Source: Proteus terrae subsp. cibarius (GTDB taxonomy: Bacteria; Pseudomonadota; Gammaproteobacteria; Enterobacterales; Enterobacteriaceae). From it: a stretch of 64,000 nt of DNA. Position numbers and translations under genes: made by a program. The notes under the pieces were generated by a model, which was not told where the DNA came from, did no database searches, and was given only the letters and a program-made list of their open reading frames with translations. Shown piece by piece: positions 20,313-31,609 of the stretch. The first letter of the stretch is position 1. The number at the start of each line of letters is the position of its first letter. The stretch spans positions 2,728,001-2,792,000 of the forward strand of contig NZ_CP047349.1 in NCBI RefSeq assembly GCF_011045835.1, given 5' to 3'.

Positions 20313-20343
20313 AAAATCCCGCTTATTGCTAAGCGGGATTTTC
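20313..20343. terminator. Bidirectional terminator between cueR and secA
   Basis: Hairpin AATCCCGCTTA/TAAGCGGGATT with a four-base loop, with an A run before and a T run after, between convergent genes. Confidence 0.9.
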
Positions 20344-20387
20344 TTGTTCAACGAAAGGTTAAATAACCATTATTACCAACGGATAAA

Positions 20388-23096
20388 TTAACCTAATTGA
20401 CCATGACAATGCTTAAATTTCTTACCCGATCCACAAGGGCATGGTTCGTTACGTCCCACTTTTTTACCAGCGGCAACTTGACCATCTACTGCTGACATTT
20501 GAGACTCTTTTGTCACTTCATGGCTTAATTGTTGTTGTTTAGCTAAACGTTCAGCTTCTTCACGGCGACGGCGTTCTAACTCTTCAACTTCTTCAGGTAA
20601 ACGAACCTGTACTTTGCTTAATGTGCTGATCACCTCGTATTTCAGTGATTCCAACATATTAGCAAACATAGCGAACGATTCACGTTTGTACTCTTGTTTT
20701 GGATCTTTTTGTGCATAACCACGTAAGTGGATACCTTGACGTAAATAATCCATTGCAGCCAAGTGCTCTTTCCACAGTGAATCCAGCGTTTGTAACATCA
20801 CGCCTTTTTCAAAGTTACGCATCATTTCAGCGCTAACGATCTCTTCTTTCGCTTTATAAACTTCGATAGATTTTTCTAAAATACGCTCACGTAATGTTTC
20901 TTCGTGTAATTCAGGTTCTTTATCTAACCACTCTTTGATTGGTAAATTTAAATCAAAGTCTTTTTGTAGACATGCTGTTAAACCTTCGATATCCCACATT
21001 TCTTCCAATGATTGAGGTGGAATATAGTTATCAATCATTGAAGTGAAGACGTCTTGGCGAATACTATCAATCGTTTCGCTTACGTCTGCCACATCCAATA
21101 ATTCGTTACGCTGAGTATAGATTGCACGACGTTGGTCATTTGCTACGTCATCATATTCAAGCAGTTGCTTACGAATATCAAAGTTGCGGTTTTCTACTTT
21201 ACGCTGTGCGTTTGCAATCGCTTTGGTTACCCAAGGGTGCTCAATCGCTTCGGTTTCATTCATACCTAATTTACGCATCATGCCAGACACTTTGTCTGAA
21301 GCAAAAATACGCATTAAGGAGTCTTCCATAGATAAATAGAAACGAGAAGAACCTTCATCACCTTGACGACCCGCACGACCACGTAACTGGTTATCAATAC
21401 GACGAGATTCGTGACGCTCAGTACCAATGATATGTAAACCACCTGATGCTAATACTGCATCATGGCGCTCTTTCCATTTAGCTTTGATTTCTTCGATTTG
21501 CGCTTCGGTTGGCTCTTCAAGTTTAGCCACTTCAGTTTGCCAACTACCCCCTAACACGATATCAGTACCACGACCTGCCATGTTAGTTGCAATAGTTACC
21601 GCTGAAGGTAAACCTGCGTTAGCAATGATGTCCGCTTCCATTGCGTGGAATTTCGCATTCAGCACGTTATGGTGAACATTCGCTTTAGTCAGCGCTTTAG
21701 AAATTTCTTCTGATTTTTCAATTGAAATGGTACCCACAAGAACAGGCTGACCATTTTGAGTACGCTCGCGAATATCTTCAATAATGGCTGCAAATTTACC
21801 TTGCTCATTCATATAAACTAAGTCAGGCAGATCTTTACGTACCATTGGGCGGTTAGTTGGGATAACAATGGTTTCTAAGCGATAAATAGAGTTAAATTCA
21901 AATGCTTCTGTATCCGCAGTACCGGTCATCCCTGCTAATTTTTCGTATAAACGGAAATAGTTTTGGAATGTGATTGACGCTAAGGTTTGGTTCTCATTTT
22001 GGATCTTCACACCTTCTTTTGCTTCAACCGCTTGGTGTAAACCATCAGACCAACGACGACCTTGCATTGTACGACCCGTGTGTTCGTCAACAATGATAAC
22101 TTCGCCATCTTTAACAATGTAGTCAACGTCTTTGGTAAATAGTGCGTGAGCACGTAATGCTGCTGTCACATGGTGCATTAACATAATGTTAGCCGGTGAG
22201 TATAAAGACTCTCCTTCTTTCATCATGCCAGCATCTGCTAATAACCCTTCGATTTTAACCAAACCGCGTTCTGTGATGTTCACTTGACGTGTTTTTTCAT
22301 CAACAGAGTAATCGCCTTCACCTTGGAAAGTATCTGAGTCTTCTTTTTCTTGAGAAATCAAGTGAGGGATCACTTTATTCATTTGAATATAAAGCTCAGA
22401 ACTATCTTCTGCTGGGCCTGAGATAATCAATGGAGTACGTGCTTCATCGATTAAGATAGAGTCAACCTCATCCACTAATGCATAGTGTAATTTACGTTGA
22501 ACACGTTCTTGTGGGCTAAATGCCATGTTGTCACGCAGGTAGTCAAAACCAAATTCGTTGTTCGTACCGTAAGTAATATCAGCATTATAGGCTTCGCGTT
22601 TTACTGGTGGCGCCATATTTGGCAAGTTGATACCAACGCTTAACCCCAAGAATTCAAACAGAGGACGGTTATTTTCGGCGTCACGTTGTGCAAGATAGTC
22701 ATTGACGGTAACAACGTGAACCCCTTTACCTGATAACGCATTTAAATATGCTGGTAATGTTGCCGTTAATGTTTTACCTTCACCTGTACGCATTTCTGCA
22801 ATACAACGCTCATTTAGCACCATACCACCGATTAACTGCACATCGAAGTGACGCATACCAAAGACACGCTTACTTGCTTCACGTACGGTTGCAAATGCTT
22901 CAGGTAAAATATCTTCTTCTTTTTCACCGCTTTTTAAACGCTCACGAAATTCATTTGTTTTCGCTTTTAATTCATCATCAGTCAGCTTTTCAAATTCAGG
23001 TTCTAATTTATTAATTTCACCAACAACTTTACGCATACGACGGATTGTACGATCATTACGACTACCAAAAATTTTGGTTACAATTTTACCTAACAT
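20388..23096 (-). CDS. secA: Preprotein translocase ATPase SecA
   Basis: Motor of Sec-dependent export that drives preproteins through SecYEG. The 902 residues show Walker A MRTGEGKT near 102-109, [19 protein letters not shown] near 209, [12 protein letters not shown] near 505 and [17 protein letters not shown] near 575. A C-terminal zinc motif [13 protein letters not shown] binds SecB and phospholipid. Full length. It lies 98 bases after secM, whose translational arrest is known to expose the secA ribosome site. Confidence 0.98.
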   Translation of the reverse strand: MLGKIVTKIFGSRNDRTIRRMRKVVGEINKLEPEFEKLTDDELKAKTNEFRERLKSGEKEEDILPEAFATVREASKRVFGMRHFDVQLIGGMVLNERCIAEMRTGEGKTLTATLPAYLNALSGKGVHVVTVNDYLAQRDAENNRPLFEFLGLSVGINLPNMAPPVKREAYNADITYGTNNEFGFDYLRDNMAFSPQERVQRKLHYALVDEVDSILIDEARTPLIISGPAEDSSELYIQMNKVIPHLISQEKEDSDTFQGEGDYSVDEKTRQVNITERGLVKIEGLLADAGMMKEGESLYSPANIMLMHHVTAALRAHALFTKDVDYIVKDGEVIIVDEHTGRTMQGRRWSDGLHQAVEAKEGVKIQNENQTLASITFQNYFRLYEKLAGMTGTADTEAFEFNSIYRLETIVIPTNRPMVRKDLPDLVYMNEQGKFAAIIEDIRERTQNGQPVLVGTISIEKSEEISKALTKANVHHNVLNAKFHAMEADIIANAGLPSAVTIATNMAGRGTDIVLGGSWQTEVAKLEEPTEAQIEEIKAKWKERHDAVLASGGLHIIGTERHESRRIDNQLRGRAGRQGDEGSSRFYLSMEDSLMRIFASDKVSGMMRKLGMNETEAIEHPWVTKAIANAQRKVENRNFDIRKQLLEYDDVANDQRRAIYTQRNELLDVADVSETIDSIRQDVFTSMIDNYIPPQSLEEMWDIEGLTACLQKDFDLNLPIKEWLDKEPELHEETLRERILEKSIEVYKAKEEIVSAEMMRNFEKGVMLQTLDSLWKEHLAAMDYLRQGIHLRGYAQKDPKQEYKRESFAMFANMLESLKYEVISTLSKVQVRLPEEVEELERRRREEAERLAKQQQLSHEVTKESQMSAVDGQVAAGKKVGRNEPCPCGSGKKFKHCHGQLG

Positions 23097-23116
23097 AAAT
23101 CTTTATTCTCATTTAT

Positions 23117-23162
23117 GGCGTGAAACGCCGAAAACAGCCTCTGTATCTATCAATAAACAGAG
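23117..23162 (-). promoter_or_regulatory. secM-secA intergenic hairpins
   Basis: Two stems lie in the 98-base gap: CTCTGT/ACAGAG (23139-23162) and GGCG/CGCC (23117-23129) close to the secA start. In E. coli, structure here hides the secA ribosome site until SecM stalls. The same role is inferred from position. Confidence 0.45.
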
Positions 23163-23194
23163 ATAATCATAATCTTATTAGATTAAGTGACTCA

Positions 23195-23722
23195 TTAAGC
23201 TGTTAGATAAGGCCCTGCGCGAATACCGCGGATTTGTGCAAGCCATAATCCGGTATGATAGGAATTTGTATTCTGTACTAAAACATAGCCAGAAAGAGGA
23301 AGGTTGCTTACTGCTGATGATGGAGTTTCTGTTAATAAGGCATACAGAGTATCAAGCATAACCTCTGCAACATTGGAAACAGGTAACGGCTCATCTTTGG
23401 CTTTAACCATCAATTCAGGCGAATTAATGGTGAATGCAAAAGAGAGCTGCTTAATCACATTTTTTACTGCGTGTTGTTGCCAGTAATTAAAGGTGAAGGA
23501 TGAAGCAGGATTCTGTACACTTTGACGTAAGAATAAGTTATCAAACGCAATAAGTGCCTGACTTTGACGGTTTTGAGATAAAGGGGTATCAGTTTGCTGT
23601 GGATTTTCGGCATGAGCAGACAACAGCGAAGGTATTCCAATACCTGCTGCTACCATCCCTAAAAGCAAATGCGACCAAAAATATCGCCTGCCAAACTGTC
23701 GCCAAAAACTTATAATGCTCAT
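23195..23722 (-). CDS. secM: Secretion monitor SecM
   Basis: Secreted regulatory protein whose own translation stalls when export is slow, raising SecA synthesis. The 175 residues start with a long Sec signal peptide (basic WRQFGRRYFW, hydrophobic core, likely cleavage after SAHA near residue 38). Near the C terminus is the arrest sequence, with spacing equal to E. coli FxxxxWIxxxxGIRAGP. Here it reads Y155, W160, L161, then GIRAGP at 166-171, so two arrest positions are conservatively changed (F to Y, I to L). The middle is poorly conserved, as in other SecM proteins. Confidence 0.93.
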   Translation of the reverse strand: MSIISFWRQFGRRYFWSHLLLGMVAAGIGIPSLLSAHAENPQQTDTPLSQNRQSQALIAFDNLFLRQSVQNPASSFTFNYWQQHAVKNVIKQLSFAFTINSPELMVKAKDEPLPVSNVAEVMLDTLYALLTETPSSAVSNLPLSGYVLVQNTNSYHTGLWLAQIRGIRAGPYLTA

Positions 23723-23767
23723 TAACCTTCGTTGCTCATTAATCTTTATTTTGTGGAGTCAAAATCT

Positions 23768-24283
23768 ATGCGGGATAGTTACCCACAATCATTGGAAAAA
23801 ATCTTCATTGAACTTGAAGGCTCCAATAAGAGTACATTACAACTTATACAACAGCGTGCAACGATTTTACTAAAATTAAATCGCGCCGTCATGGCTCTTT
23901 TACCTGTTCCTTTACGAGATAAGTGCCGTGTCGCAAATTATCGCAGTGCTATTTTAATTATTGAAGTTGCAAACGCAAGTTGGTTAACTCGTTTACGTTA
24001 TGAAACCCCATCATTACTTTCTGCATTGAGACAAGAAATTTTACCATCCTTATCCTCAATAGACATCAAAATAAATCCGTCTTTAGGAATAAAACAGGAA
24101 AAAAGATCTTTAATATCATCATTAAAAGAGCAAGAGCCTATAAAGAGACGTCACTTAAGTTTAGAAAGCGCACAATCATTGAAGTATTTGGCAGAGAAAA
24201 GCCCGAAGAAATTAAGAGAAAGATTAGAACGGTTGGCTGCACTTGCCGGAGAGAGTACAAGTACAGCCAAAGATGAACGTTAA
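23768..24283 (+). CDS. DUF721 / DciA-like protein
   Basis: A 171-residue protein divergent from secM. Residues about 20-100 show the DUF721 pattern: helices followed by LLPVPLRDKCRVANYRSAIL, then an IIEVANASWLTRLRYETPSL strand-helix segment. This resembles DciA, the ancestral loader/partner of DnaB helicase. The C-terminal half is basic and Ser/Lys-rich (KRRHLSLESAQSL, KKLRERLERLAAL), as expected of a disordered or DNA-binding tail. An upstream TTG at 23732 would extend the frame, but the ATG at 23768 has a TGGAG site ten bases before it. The function in a genus that is expected to carry dnaC is unknown. Confidence 0.75.
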   Translation: MRDSYPQSLEKIFIELEGSNKSTLQLIQQRATILLKLNRAVMALLPVPLRDKCRVANYRSAILIIEVANASWLTRLRYETPSLLSALRQEILPSLSSIDIKINPSLGIKQEKRSLISSLKEQEPIKRRHLSLESAQSLKYLAEKSPKKLRERLERLAALAGESTSTAKDER

Positions 24284-24317
24284 TTAGAGATAATTAACGC
24301 GCTTTCCTTCGCAGGAA

Positions 24318-25268
<951 letters not shown>

Positions 25269-25333
25269 TCATTATACTTATAATTGGCAGGACAGTTTAG
25301 CACAAAAAGCGGAGATGCCAATCTTTTTGGCGA

Positions 25334-26500
25334 TTAATCAGCCTGTTTTCTCAGGAACGCAGGGATATCTAAATAATCCGGTTCTTTGTTTGCCTGAGTA
25401 GATTGTTCGTTAACGGCTTTTGCTGCTGGCTTGCTTTCTTCTACGGCAGAGAAAGAAGACATGCTATTTTGCATTTGCTGGTAACGATTCTCCATTGCGC
25501 TTTGCTGATTCTGTTTATTAGTTACCAACGTAATCTCTGGACGTTTGTCCATACCAATACCTGTTGCAACCACAGTCACACGCAATTCATCATTCATTTC
25601 TGGGTCAAGGGATGTACCGATAACCACAGTCGCATTATCTGATGCAAATGCACGAATGGTATTACCCACTGTTTCAAATTCATCAAGACGTAAGTCAAAA
25701 CCAGCTGTGATGTTGACTAACACACCACGAGCGCCAGATAAGTCGATGTCTTCCAATAATGGACTTGAAATCGCCATTTCTGCTGCTTCTTCAGCACGAT
25801 CTTCGCCTTTCGCAGCACCAGATCCCATCATGGCATAACCCATTTCAGACATCACAGTTCTTACGTCAGCAAAGTCAACGTTCATTAAACCTGGACGGGT
25901 AATTAGCTCAGCGATACCTTGAACTGCACCTTTTAATACATCATTAGCCGCACCAAACGCATCTAATAATGAAATACCACGACCAAGTACTTTTAATAAT
26001 TTGTCATTTGGAATAGTGATTAATGAGTCAACATGTTTTGACAACTCAGTAATACCTTGTTCCGCAAATGCCATACGTTTTTTGCCTTCAAAATTAAAAG
26101 GCTTAGTTACTACAGCAACGGTCAAAATGCCTAATTCTTTAGCCACTTCTGCAACAACAGGCGCAGCACCAGTACCAGTACCACCGCCCATACCAGCTGC
26201 GATAAAGACCATATCGGCACCTTCAAGTGCTGCACGTAACCCTTCGCGATCTTCCTCAGCAGCATTACGGCCCACTTCAGGATTTGCACCTGCACCTAAG
26301 CCTTTCGTAATGGCATTACCAATTTGGATAGTCTGTCCGACCGCTGTTTTACGTAGCGCTTGAGCATCCGTATTGACTGCAAAGAAATCTACGCCTTCAA
26401 TACGTTCACGAACCATGTGCTCAACCGCATTACCGCCGCCGCCACCAACGCCGATGACTTTGATCACCGCATCGTTGGTTAATTCCATAGGTTCAAACAT
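25334..26500 (-). CDS. ftsZ: Cell division GTPase FtsZ
   Basis: Tubulin-like GTPase forming the Z ring at midcell. The tubulin signature [20 protein letters not shown] is near residue 104. T7/synergy-loop residues [20 protein letters not shown] follow near 207. A variable linker leads to the conserved C-terminal peptide [14 protein letters not shown], which recruits FtsA and ZipA. The 388 residues are normal (383 in E. coli). The usual order ftsQ-ftsA-ftsZ-lpxC is kept. Confidence 0.98.
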   Translation of the reverse strand: MFEPMELTNDAVIKVIGVGGGGGNAVEHMVRERIEGVDFFAVNTDAQALRKTAVGQTIQIGNAITKGLGAGANPEVGRNAAEEDREGLRAALEGADMVFIAAGMGGGTGTGAAPVVAEVAKELGILTVAVVTKPFNFEGKKRMAFAEQGITELSKHVDSLITIPNDKLLKVLGRGISLLDAFGAANDVLKGAVQGIAELITRPGLMNVDFADVRTVMSEMGYAMMGSGAAKGEDRAEEAAEMAISSPLLEDIDLSGARGVLVNITAGFDLRLDEFETVGNTIRAFASDNATVVIGTSLDPEMNDELRVTVVATGIGMDKRPEITLVTNKQNQQSAMENRYQQMQNSMSSFSAVEESKPAAKAVNEQSTQANKEPDYLDIPAFLRKQAD

Positions 26501-26570
26501 AATTTCTCTCCGTTTTGTGCCTTCTCAGGGCCGCTTGCTCAAACGACCTCTTTTTAAATTTGTCTGATTA

Positions 26571-27827
26571 TTAAAACTCTCTTTTTAGCCAACCAGTGAG
26601 TTTCTTAAATAAACCACTGACAGCAGAGCGTTTCTCGGTTTCAGTTTCCTCACCAAAGTGAGATTCTTTACCGTAATGCAAGAGCCCAACCGCTGTTGAG
26701 TAGTAGGGATCCTGCGCATAATCTGTTAGCCCGGTAATATTTAACGGTTTACCGATCCGTACTTGCGTGTGGAAAACACGTTGAGCACATTCAACAAGTC
26801 CATCAATCTGTGCAGCACCACCTGTTAGCACGATACCTGCGGCTAAATGATGCTTAATCCCTTGCTGACGTAACTGTTCTTGAACTTTTAAAATCTCTTC
26901 ATTAACAAGATTGAGCAATTCGGTATAACGAGGCTCAATCACCTCAGCAAGAGTTTGTCGTTGCAGACTTCTTGGTGGTCTGCCTCCGACACTTGGAACC
27001 TCAACATTTTCATCTTTACCAACTAAAGAACCTAATGCACAACCATGGCGAACTTTGATAGCTTCTGCATCATTTGGCGGTGTGCCAAAAGCGTAAGCGA
27101 TATCGCTGGTTACAACATTGCCTGCATAAGGAATAACGCGAGTATGTCTTAATGCTCCACCGGTATAAATAGCGATATCCATTGTACCGCCACCAATATC
27201 AACAACACACACACCTAATTCACGTTCATCTTCTGTTAATACAGCGAAACTTGAAGCGAGTCCCGCAAAAATCAGTTGATCCACTTTTAACCCACAGCGT
27301 TCAACTGCTTTTACAATATTCTTTGCCATATCGTTATGGCAGGTAATTAAATGAACTTTAGCCTGCATACGCACGCCCGATAATCCAACTGGGTTTTTGA
27401 TCCCTTCTTGATAATCAATGGCATACTCTTGCGGTATAACGTGTAGAACACGGTGTTCATCTTTTACTTTGACGGATTTCGCGGTATGTACCACGCTATC
27501 AACATCATCTTGAGTTACTTCTTCTTCTGAAATTGGCACCATACCAATCTCATTTTGGCAACTGATATGCTTGCCTGATAACGCCAAATATACTGAAGAT
27601 ATTTGACAGTCAGCCATTAATTCAGCCTGATCTACCGCCCGTTGCACGCATTTTACGACGGATTCGAGATCGTTGACGCCACCTTTATCCATGCCCCGAG
27701 ATGGACAACTTCCCACCCCGATAATATTCACTACACCATCAGGCAAGATCTCACCGACAAGGGTAGCTACTTTGGCCGTACCAATCTCAAGACCAACTAC
27801 TAATTTTCTGTCCGTCGCTTTGATCAT
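26571..27827 (-). CDS. ftsA: Cell division protein FtsA
   Basis: Actin-like protein that tethers FtsZ filaments to the membrane and recruits later divisome proteins. Phosphate-binding loops VGLEIGTAKVATLVGE (12-27) and CVVDIGGGTMDIAIYTGG near 206 are visible, with adenosine motif GIVLTGGAAQIDGL near 334. The extreme C terminus GLFKKLTGWLKREF is the amphipathic membrane-targeting helix. At 418 residues it is normal length (420 in E. coli). Confidence 0.98.
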   Translation of the reverse strand: MIKATDRKLVVGLEIGTAKVATLVGEILPDGVVNIIGVGSCPSRGMDKGGVNDLESVVKCVQRAVDQAELMADCQISSVYLALSGKHISCQNEIGMVPISEEEVTQDDVDSVVHTAKSVKVKDEHRVLHVIPQEYAIDYQEGIKNPVGLSGVRMQAKVHLITCHNDMAKNIVKAVERCGLKVDQLIFAGLASSFAVLTEDERELGVCVVDIGGGTMDIAIYTGGALRHTRVIPYAGNVVTSDIAYAFGTPPNDAEAIKVRHGCALGSLVGKDENVEVPSVGGRPPRSLQRQTLAEVIEPRYTELLNLVNEEILKVQEQLRQQGIKHHLAAGIVLTGGAAQIDGLVECAQRVFHTQVRIGKPLNITGLTDYAQDPYYSTAVGLLHYGKESHFGEETETEKRSAVSGLFKKLTGWLKREF

Positions 27828-27872
27828 TATTGTTCTGCCTTCGCCTTCATCGTGTCATCTGCCACGTCTTGT

Positions 27873-28658
27873 TTATTCATTCTCAAGTAATAAAGGAGCC
27901 CATCCGACTGCACCACCACTGTCATAACGCAGATCCACGTAATCAACTCGTTTATCCGTTTGTTGTTGCAGTATCGGATACAACTCAATAAAGCGAGCGA
28001 TCCGTTTTTCGTTATCCTTACGACCTAACTCCAATCGGACATCATTGTCTAAAACTAATTGCCATCCTTGACGGGCAGACATTGACGCTGCTTTTAAATT
28101 CAGGTTACTTGCAAGAAGCTGATCTCTCATTGCGACATAACCTGACAACACCATTTTTTCGCTTCCTTGTGGGCCATATAGCAAAGGATAACTTCCTTTG
28201 GTTTCCAACTGCGTTGGCAGACTGAAAACACGCCCTTCTTTATCAAGAAAGTAAGTATCATTCCAACGGGTAAAGGGAACATACTCTACCAGATGAATTT
28301 TAAGTTCATCAGGCCACTGTTTACGAACAGTGACTTGCCTAATCCATGGCATGCGTTCAATTTGTTGCTGAATAATATTCACATCCTGTGTCATAAATGT
28401 GCCCGGCTTTCCTAAAGACAAAATGGCCTGACGCACATCATCATTCGTTGTGTAATGTCGCTCGCCTGTTAATACAAGTTTTGAGATTGGCAGACGATTT
28501 GCGTCTTTCATCCAGTTAACCACTTGTATTCCACCCCAAACGATGGTGGCAATCACACATAAGAAAAAGATTAATCCTGATAAATAAGTACCATTACTCG
28601 GTCTGTCAGAATGTTGCTTCTCTTTATGCTCTTTTATATTTAGCGCTGCTTGTGACAT
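27873..28658 (-). CDS. ftsQ: Cell division protein FtsQ
   Basis: Bitopic inner-membrane divisome protein that scaffolds FtsL and FtsB. A cytoplasmic N-terminal tail leads to a membrane segment at about 28-48 ([20 protein letters not shown]). The periplasmic POTRA domain starts near [20 protein letters not shown], and the beta domain contains [19 protein letters not shown]. The 261 residues are slightly shorter than E. coli FtsQ (276). The start lies two bases after the stop of the unrecognised ORF that replaces ddlB, and its CAGGAG site is inside that ORF, implying coupling. Confidence 0.95.
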   Translation of the reverse strand: MSQAALNIKEHKEKQHSDRPSNGTYLSGLIFFLCVIATIVWGGIQVVNWMKDANRLPISKLVLTGERHYTTNDDVRQAILSLGKPGTFMTQDVNIIQQQIERMPWIRQVTVRKQWPDELKIHLVEYVPFTRWNDTYFLDKEGRVFSLPTQLETKGSYPLLYGPQGSEKMVLSGYVAMRDQLLASNLNLKAASMSARQGWQLVLDNDVRLELGRKDNEKRIARFIELYPILQQQTDKRVDYVDLRYDSGGAVGWAPLLLENE

Positions 28659-28659
28659 A

Positions 28660-29016
28660 TTAACCCACTAACTCCTGAGCAACGTTTAAACAAGAGAATC
28701 GCCCATCCTTTTGTCCGATATTCCAGCGATTAATACTTTTCCTACATATATATACTTTATGAACACTATTAGATTTGATAATTAAATCACTAAATTGTTC
28801 AATCTGTTGAGAATTATTTACTTTAAAAGAAGAAATAGCGAATTTTTCTGCGTTTTTCTTACTTTTTAACTGAAATTTTTTCTCAACACAGATTTGAGCA
28901 AGCGAATTCTCGATCATTTTTTTCGCCAATTCAGTGTTATTTTCTTCATAACACCTCATCATTACAGTTAGTTTATTAACTATTTCACCATAAATGATGT
29001 TCACTTGCTCAAACAT
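28660..29016 (-). CDS. Unrecognised 118-residue protein in the ddlB position
   Basis: I do not recognise this protein. It fits exactly into the 363-base gap between murC (start five bases after the murC stop) and ftsQ (two bases before its ATG). E. coli and most enterobacteria have ddlB there. It is rich in Lys, Asn, Ile, Ser and Glu, predicted mostly soluble and partly helical, with no signal peptide or clear membrane segment and four cysteines. The N-terminal part (about 1-55) looks helical; the C-terminal part contains [20 protein letters not shown]. No ATP-grasp or ligase motif is present, so it is not an intact Ddl. Its base composition is more AT-rich than its neighbours. The tight packing with both neighbours argues that it is translated. 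Confidence 0.55.
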   Translation of the reverse strand: MFEQVNIIYGEIVNKLTVMMRCYEENNTELAKKMIENSLAQICVEKKFQLKSKKNAEKFAISSFKVNNSQQIEQFSDLIIKSNSVHKVYICRKSINRWNIGQKDGRFSCLNVAQELVG

Positions 29017-29021
29017 CCGTC

Positions 29022-30485
29022 TTAATCCTCGCTGAATGATGGCTGTAATTTCGTATCTGCTAAGCGACGCGCTATTTTACCAATATTTCCAGCACCTTGA
29101 ACTAAAACAAGATCATTATCTGTTAATACACCCGCTAATATTGATGAAATTTTATCCACATCAGAAACCCAGATAGGATCTAGCTTCCCACGTTGGCGAA
29201 TTGTTCGACAAAGTGAGCGACTGTCGGCACCAGCAATAGGCGCTTCCCCAGCAGAATAAACATCTGTTAATAATAAAATATCAACTTGATTGAGAACAGT
29301 GGCAAAGTCTTCATATAAATCACGAGTACGTGTATAGCGATGAGGTTGGAAAATCATCACTAGACGTTTGTCTGGCCATCCTGCTCTCGCTGCTTTAATC
29401 GTTGCATCAACTTCTGTTGGATGATGACCATAATCATCCACTAGCATGACTTCACCTTCTTGGCCATTAACATGCTCAAGACCATAGTTACCTAAAAAGT
29501 CGAAACGACGTCCAGTACCTTGGAAGTTAAGTAATGCAGCTAAAATATGTTCGTCAGCAATGCCTTCTTCTGTGGCTACAGCAACTGCTGCCGTCGCATT
29601 CAATGCGTTATGGCGACCAGGTGCGTTTAAAACAACTTGTAAATCTGGCATACCTTCACGAGAAATTGTGAAAAAGCCCTGAGCACCTTTTTGTTCATAA
29701 TGCGTAATACGAACATCCGCATCTTCACTAAAGCCATAAGTTGTAATGTAACGACCCACTTTAGGAATAATCGAACGGATCACATCGTCATCCAGACACA
29801 TCACAGCGCGACCATAGAATGGTAAATTGTGCAAAAAGGTAATAAATGTCTCTTTTAGGTTGTCAAAATTACCGTGATATGTGTCCATATGGTCTGCTTC
29901 TATATTCGTAACGACAGCAACCATTGGTTGTAAATGTAAAAACGATGCATCACTTTCATCAGCTTCAGCAATTAAATAACGACTGCAACCTAAACGAGCA
30001 TGCGTACCAGCTGATTTAACAAGCCCACCATTAACAAACGTAGGATCCAAACCCGCTTGCGCATAAATATTTGAAATCATCGCTGTTGTCGTGGTTTTAC
30101 CATGTGTTCCGGCAATCGCAACACCATGACGATAACGCATCAATTCAGCTAGCATTTCAGCACGACGAATAACAGGAATACGCGCTTCTCTTGCTGCAAT
30201 AATCTCAGGGTTTTCAGCACTGATAGCTGTCGATACCACAACAACACTTGCGCCACGAATATTTTCAGGGCGATGATTAAAATAGATTGTTGCGCCTAAG
30301 GCAACGAGCTGTTGTGTGACTACATTTGGTGCTAAATCAGAACCACTGATTTCATAACCTTCGTTAGCCAGCACTTCAGCAATTCCACCCATACCCGCAC
30401 CACCGATGCCGATAAAGTGAATATGCTTAACTTTTCTCATTTCGGGCACAAACGATCTTAGTTTTGCCAGTTGTTGTGTATTCAC
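29022..30485 (-). CDS. murC: UDP-N-acetylmuramate--L-alanine ligase MurC
   Basis: Mur ligase adding the first stem amino acid (L-Ala) to UDP-MurNAc. Rossmann start [17 protein letters not shown] near 23. The ATP loop [17 protein letters not shown] is at about 126. [12 protein letters not shown] near 189 and a C-terminal domain with [19 protein letters not shown] near 344 follow. Length 487 (491 in E. coli). It follows murG with a 41-base gap. Confidence 0.97.
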   Translation of the reverse strand: MNTQQLAKLRSFVPEMRKVKHIHFIGIGGAGMGGIAEVLANEGYEISGSDLAPNVVTQQLVALGATIYFNHRPENIRGASVVVVSTAISAENPEIIAAREARIPVIRRAEMLAELMRYRHGVAIAGTHGKTTTTAMISNIYAQAGLDPTFVNGGLVKSAGTHARLGCSRYLIAEADESDASFLHLQPMVAVVTNIEADHMDTYHGNFDNLKETFITFLHNLPFYGRAVMCLDDDVIRSIIPKVGRYITTYGFSEDADVRITHYEQKGAQGFFTISREGMPDLQVVLNAPGRHNALNATAAVAVATEEGIADEHILAALLNFQGTGRRFDFLGNYGLEHVNGQEGEVMLVDDYGHHPTEVDATIKAARAGWPDKRLVMIFQPHRYTRTRDLYEDFATVLNQVDILLLTDVYSAGEAPIAGADSRSLCRTIRQRGKLDPIWVSDVDKISSILAGVLTDNDLVLVQGAGNIGKIARRLADTKLQPSFSED

Positions 30486-30526
30486 TATTTACTTCTTCAC
30501 TCTAAGTTAATGGTTACAAATTACAT

Positions 30527-31609
30527 TTATTTTTTTGCCACTTCGATTATCACATTTGCTACGCGCTCTGTGGCATCCGTAATCGCAACACTTTTTGCTT
30601 TCTCTGCCATCGCTAACAAAGTATCTCTATCCCAATTTTTCAGGGTTTGTGCAATGACTTCTGGAGTTAAATCATTTTGCTCGATAATTCGCGCGGCACC
30701 CGCTTTTTCTAGCGGTAGTGCATTCCAATATTGCTGTCTATCTTTGTGCTGGAAAGGAACAAAAATAGCGGGTAATCCCGCTGCGGCAATTTCGCTGACC
30801 GTTAATGCACCTGAACGACACACCACAACATCAGCCCATTGGTAAGCTTGCGCTATATCATCAATAAATTCAGTAACTTTATATTCAGATTTAACTGAAT
30901 TTTTTGCTAATTCGTTCTGATAGCGTGTTTTTGTATCACTTTCGCCACCTTTTCCTGCTTGATGCCAGATTGTAACATGTTCACCTAGCAAACCTGCAAC
31001 TACAGGTAAGGTGTGATTTAAAATTCTAGCGCCTTGGCTACCACCAATAATCAGTACACGAACAGGCCCTGTTCTCTCTTTTAATCGTACTGAAGGTGCT
31101 TCAAGTGCCAATACATCTTCACGAACAGGATTTCCAACAACAGGTGCTTTAGGAAATGCCCCCGGAAAAGCCTGCAATACACGCTTCGCAATTTTAGATA
31201 ACCAACGATTGGTTAATCCAGCGATACCATTTTGCTCATGCAAAATAACAGGTATCCCACACATCCAAGCAGCAACACCGCCTGGACCTGAAACATAGCC
31301 CCCCATACCAAGTACAGCATCTGGCTGATAACGCTTCATAATGGCACGAGCTTGGAAAATCGCTTTAATAATACGAATAGGAGCTGCGATTAACGCTTTA
31401 ATCCCTTTGCCACGTAAGCCTGAGATACGAATAAATTCAATTTCGATACCGTGTTTAGGTACTAAATCGGCTTCCATTCTGTCCGCCGTTCCTAACCATC
31501 GAATTTCCCAACCTTGGGATTGTAGATAATGAGCAACAGCCAGTCCTGGGAATACATGCCCCCCAGTACCACCAGCCATAACCATTAAACGGCGTCTACG
31601 CTCGCTCAT
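30527..31609 (-). CDS. murG: Lipid II synthase MurG
   Basis: Peripheral membrane glycosyltransferase that adds GlcNAc to lipid I. Glycine-rich loop [18 protein letters not shown] lies at 9-26, followed by [20 protein letters not shown] and a second domain with IIGGSQGAR near 188 and [20 protein letters not shown] near 260. The 360 residues are normal. The start overlaps the end of ftsW by four bases. Confidence 0.97.
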   Translation of the reverse strand: MSERRRRLMVMAGGTGGHVFPGLAVAHYLQSQGWEIRWLGTADRMEADLVPKHGIEIEFIRISGLRGKGIKALIAAPIRIIKAIFQARAIMKRYQPDAVLGMGGYVSGPGGVAAWMCGIPVILHEQNGIAGLTNRWLSKIAKRVLQAFPGAFPKAPVVGNPVREDVLALEAPSVRLKERTGPVRVLIIGGSQGARILNHTLPVVAGLLGEHVTIWHQAGKGGESDTKTRYQNELAKNSVKSEYKVTEFIDDIAQAYQWADVVVCRSGALTVSEIAAAGLPAIFVPFQHKDRQQYWNALPLEKAGAARIIEQNDLTPEVIAQTLKNWDRDTLLAMAEKAKSVAITDATERVANVIIEVAKK

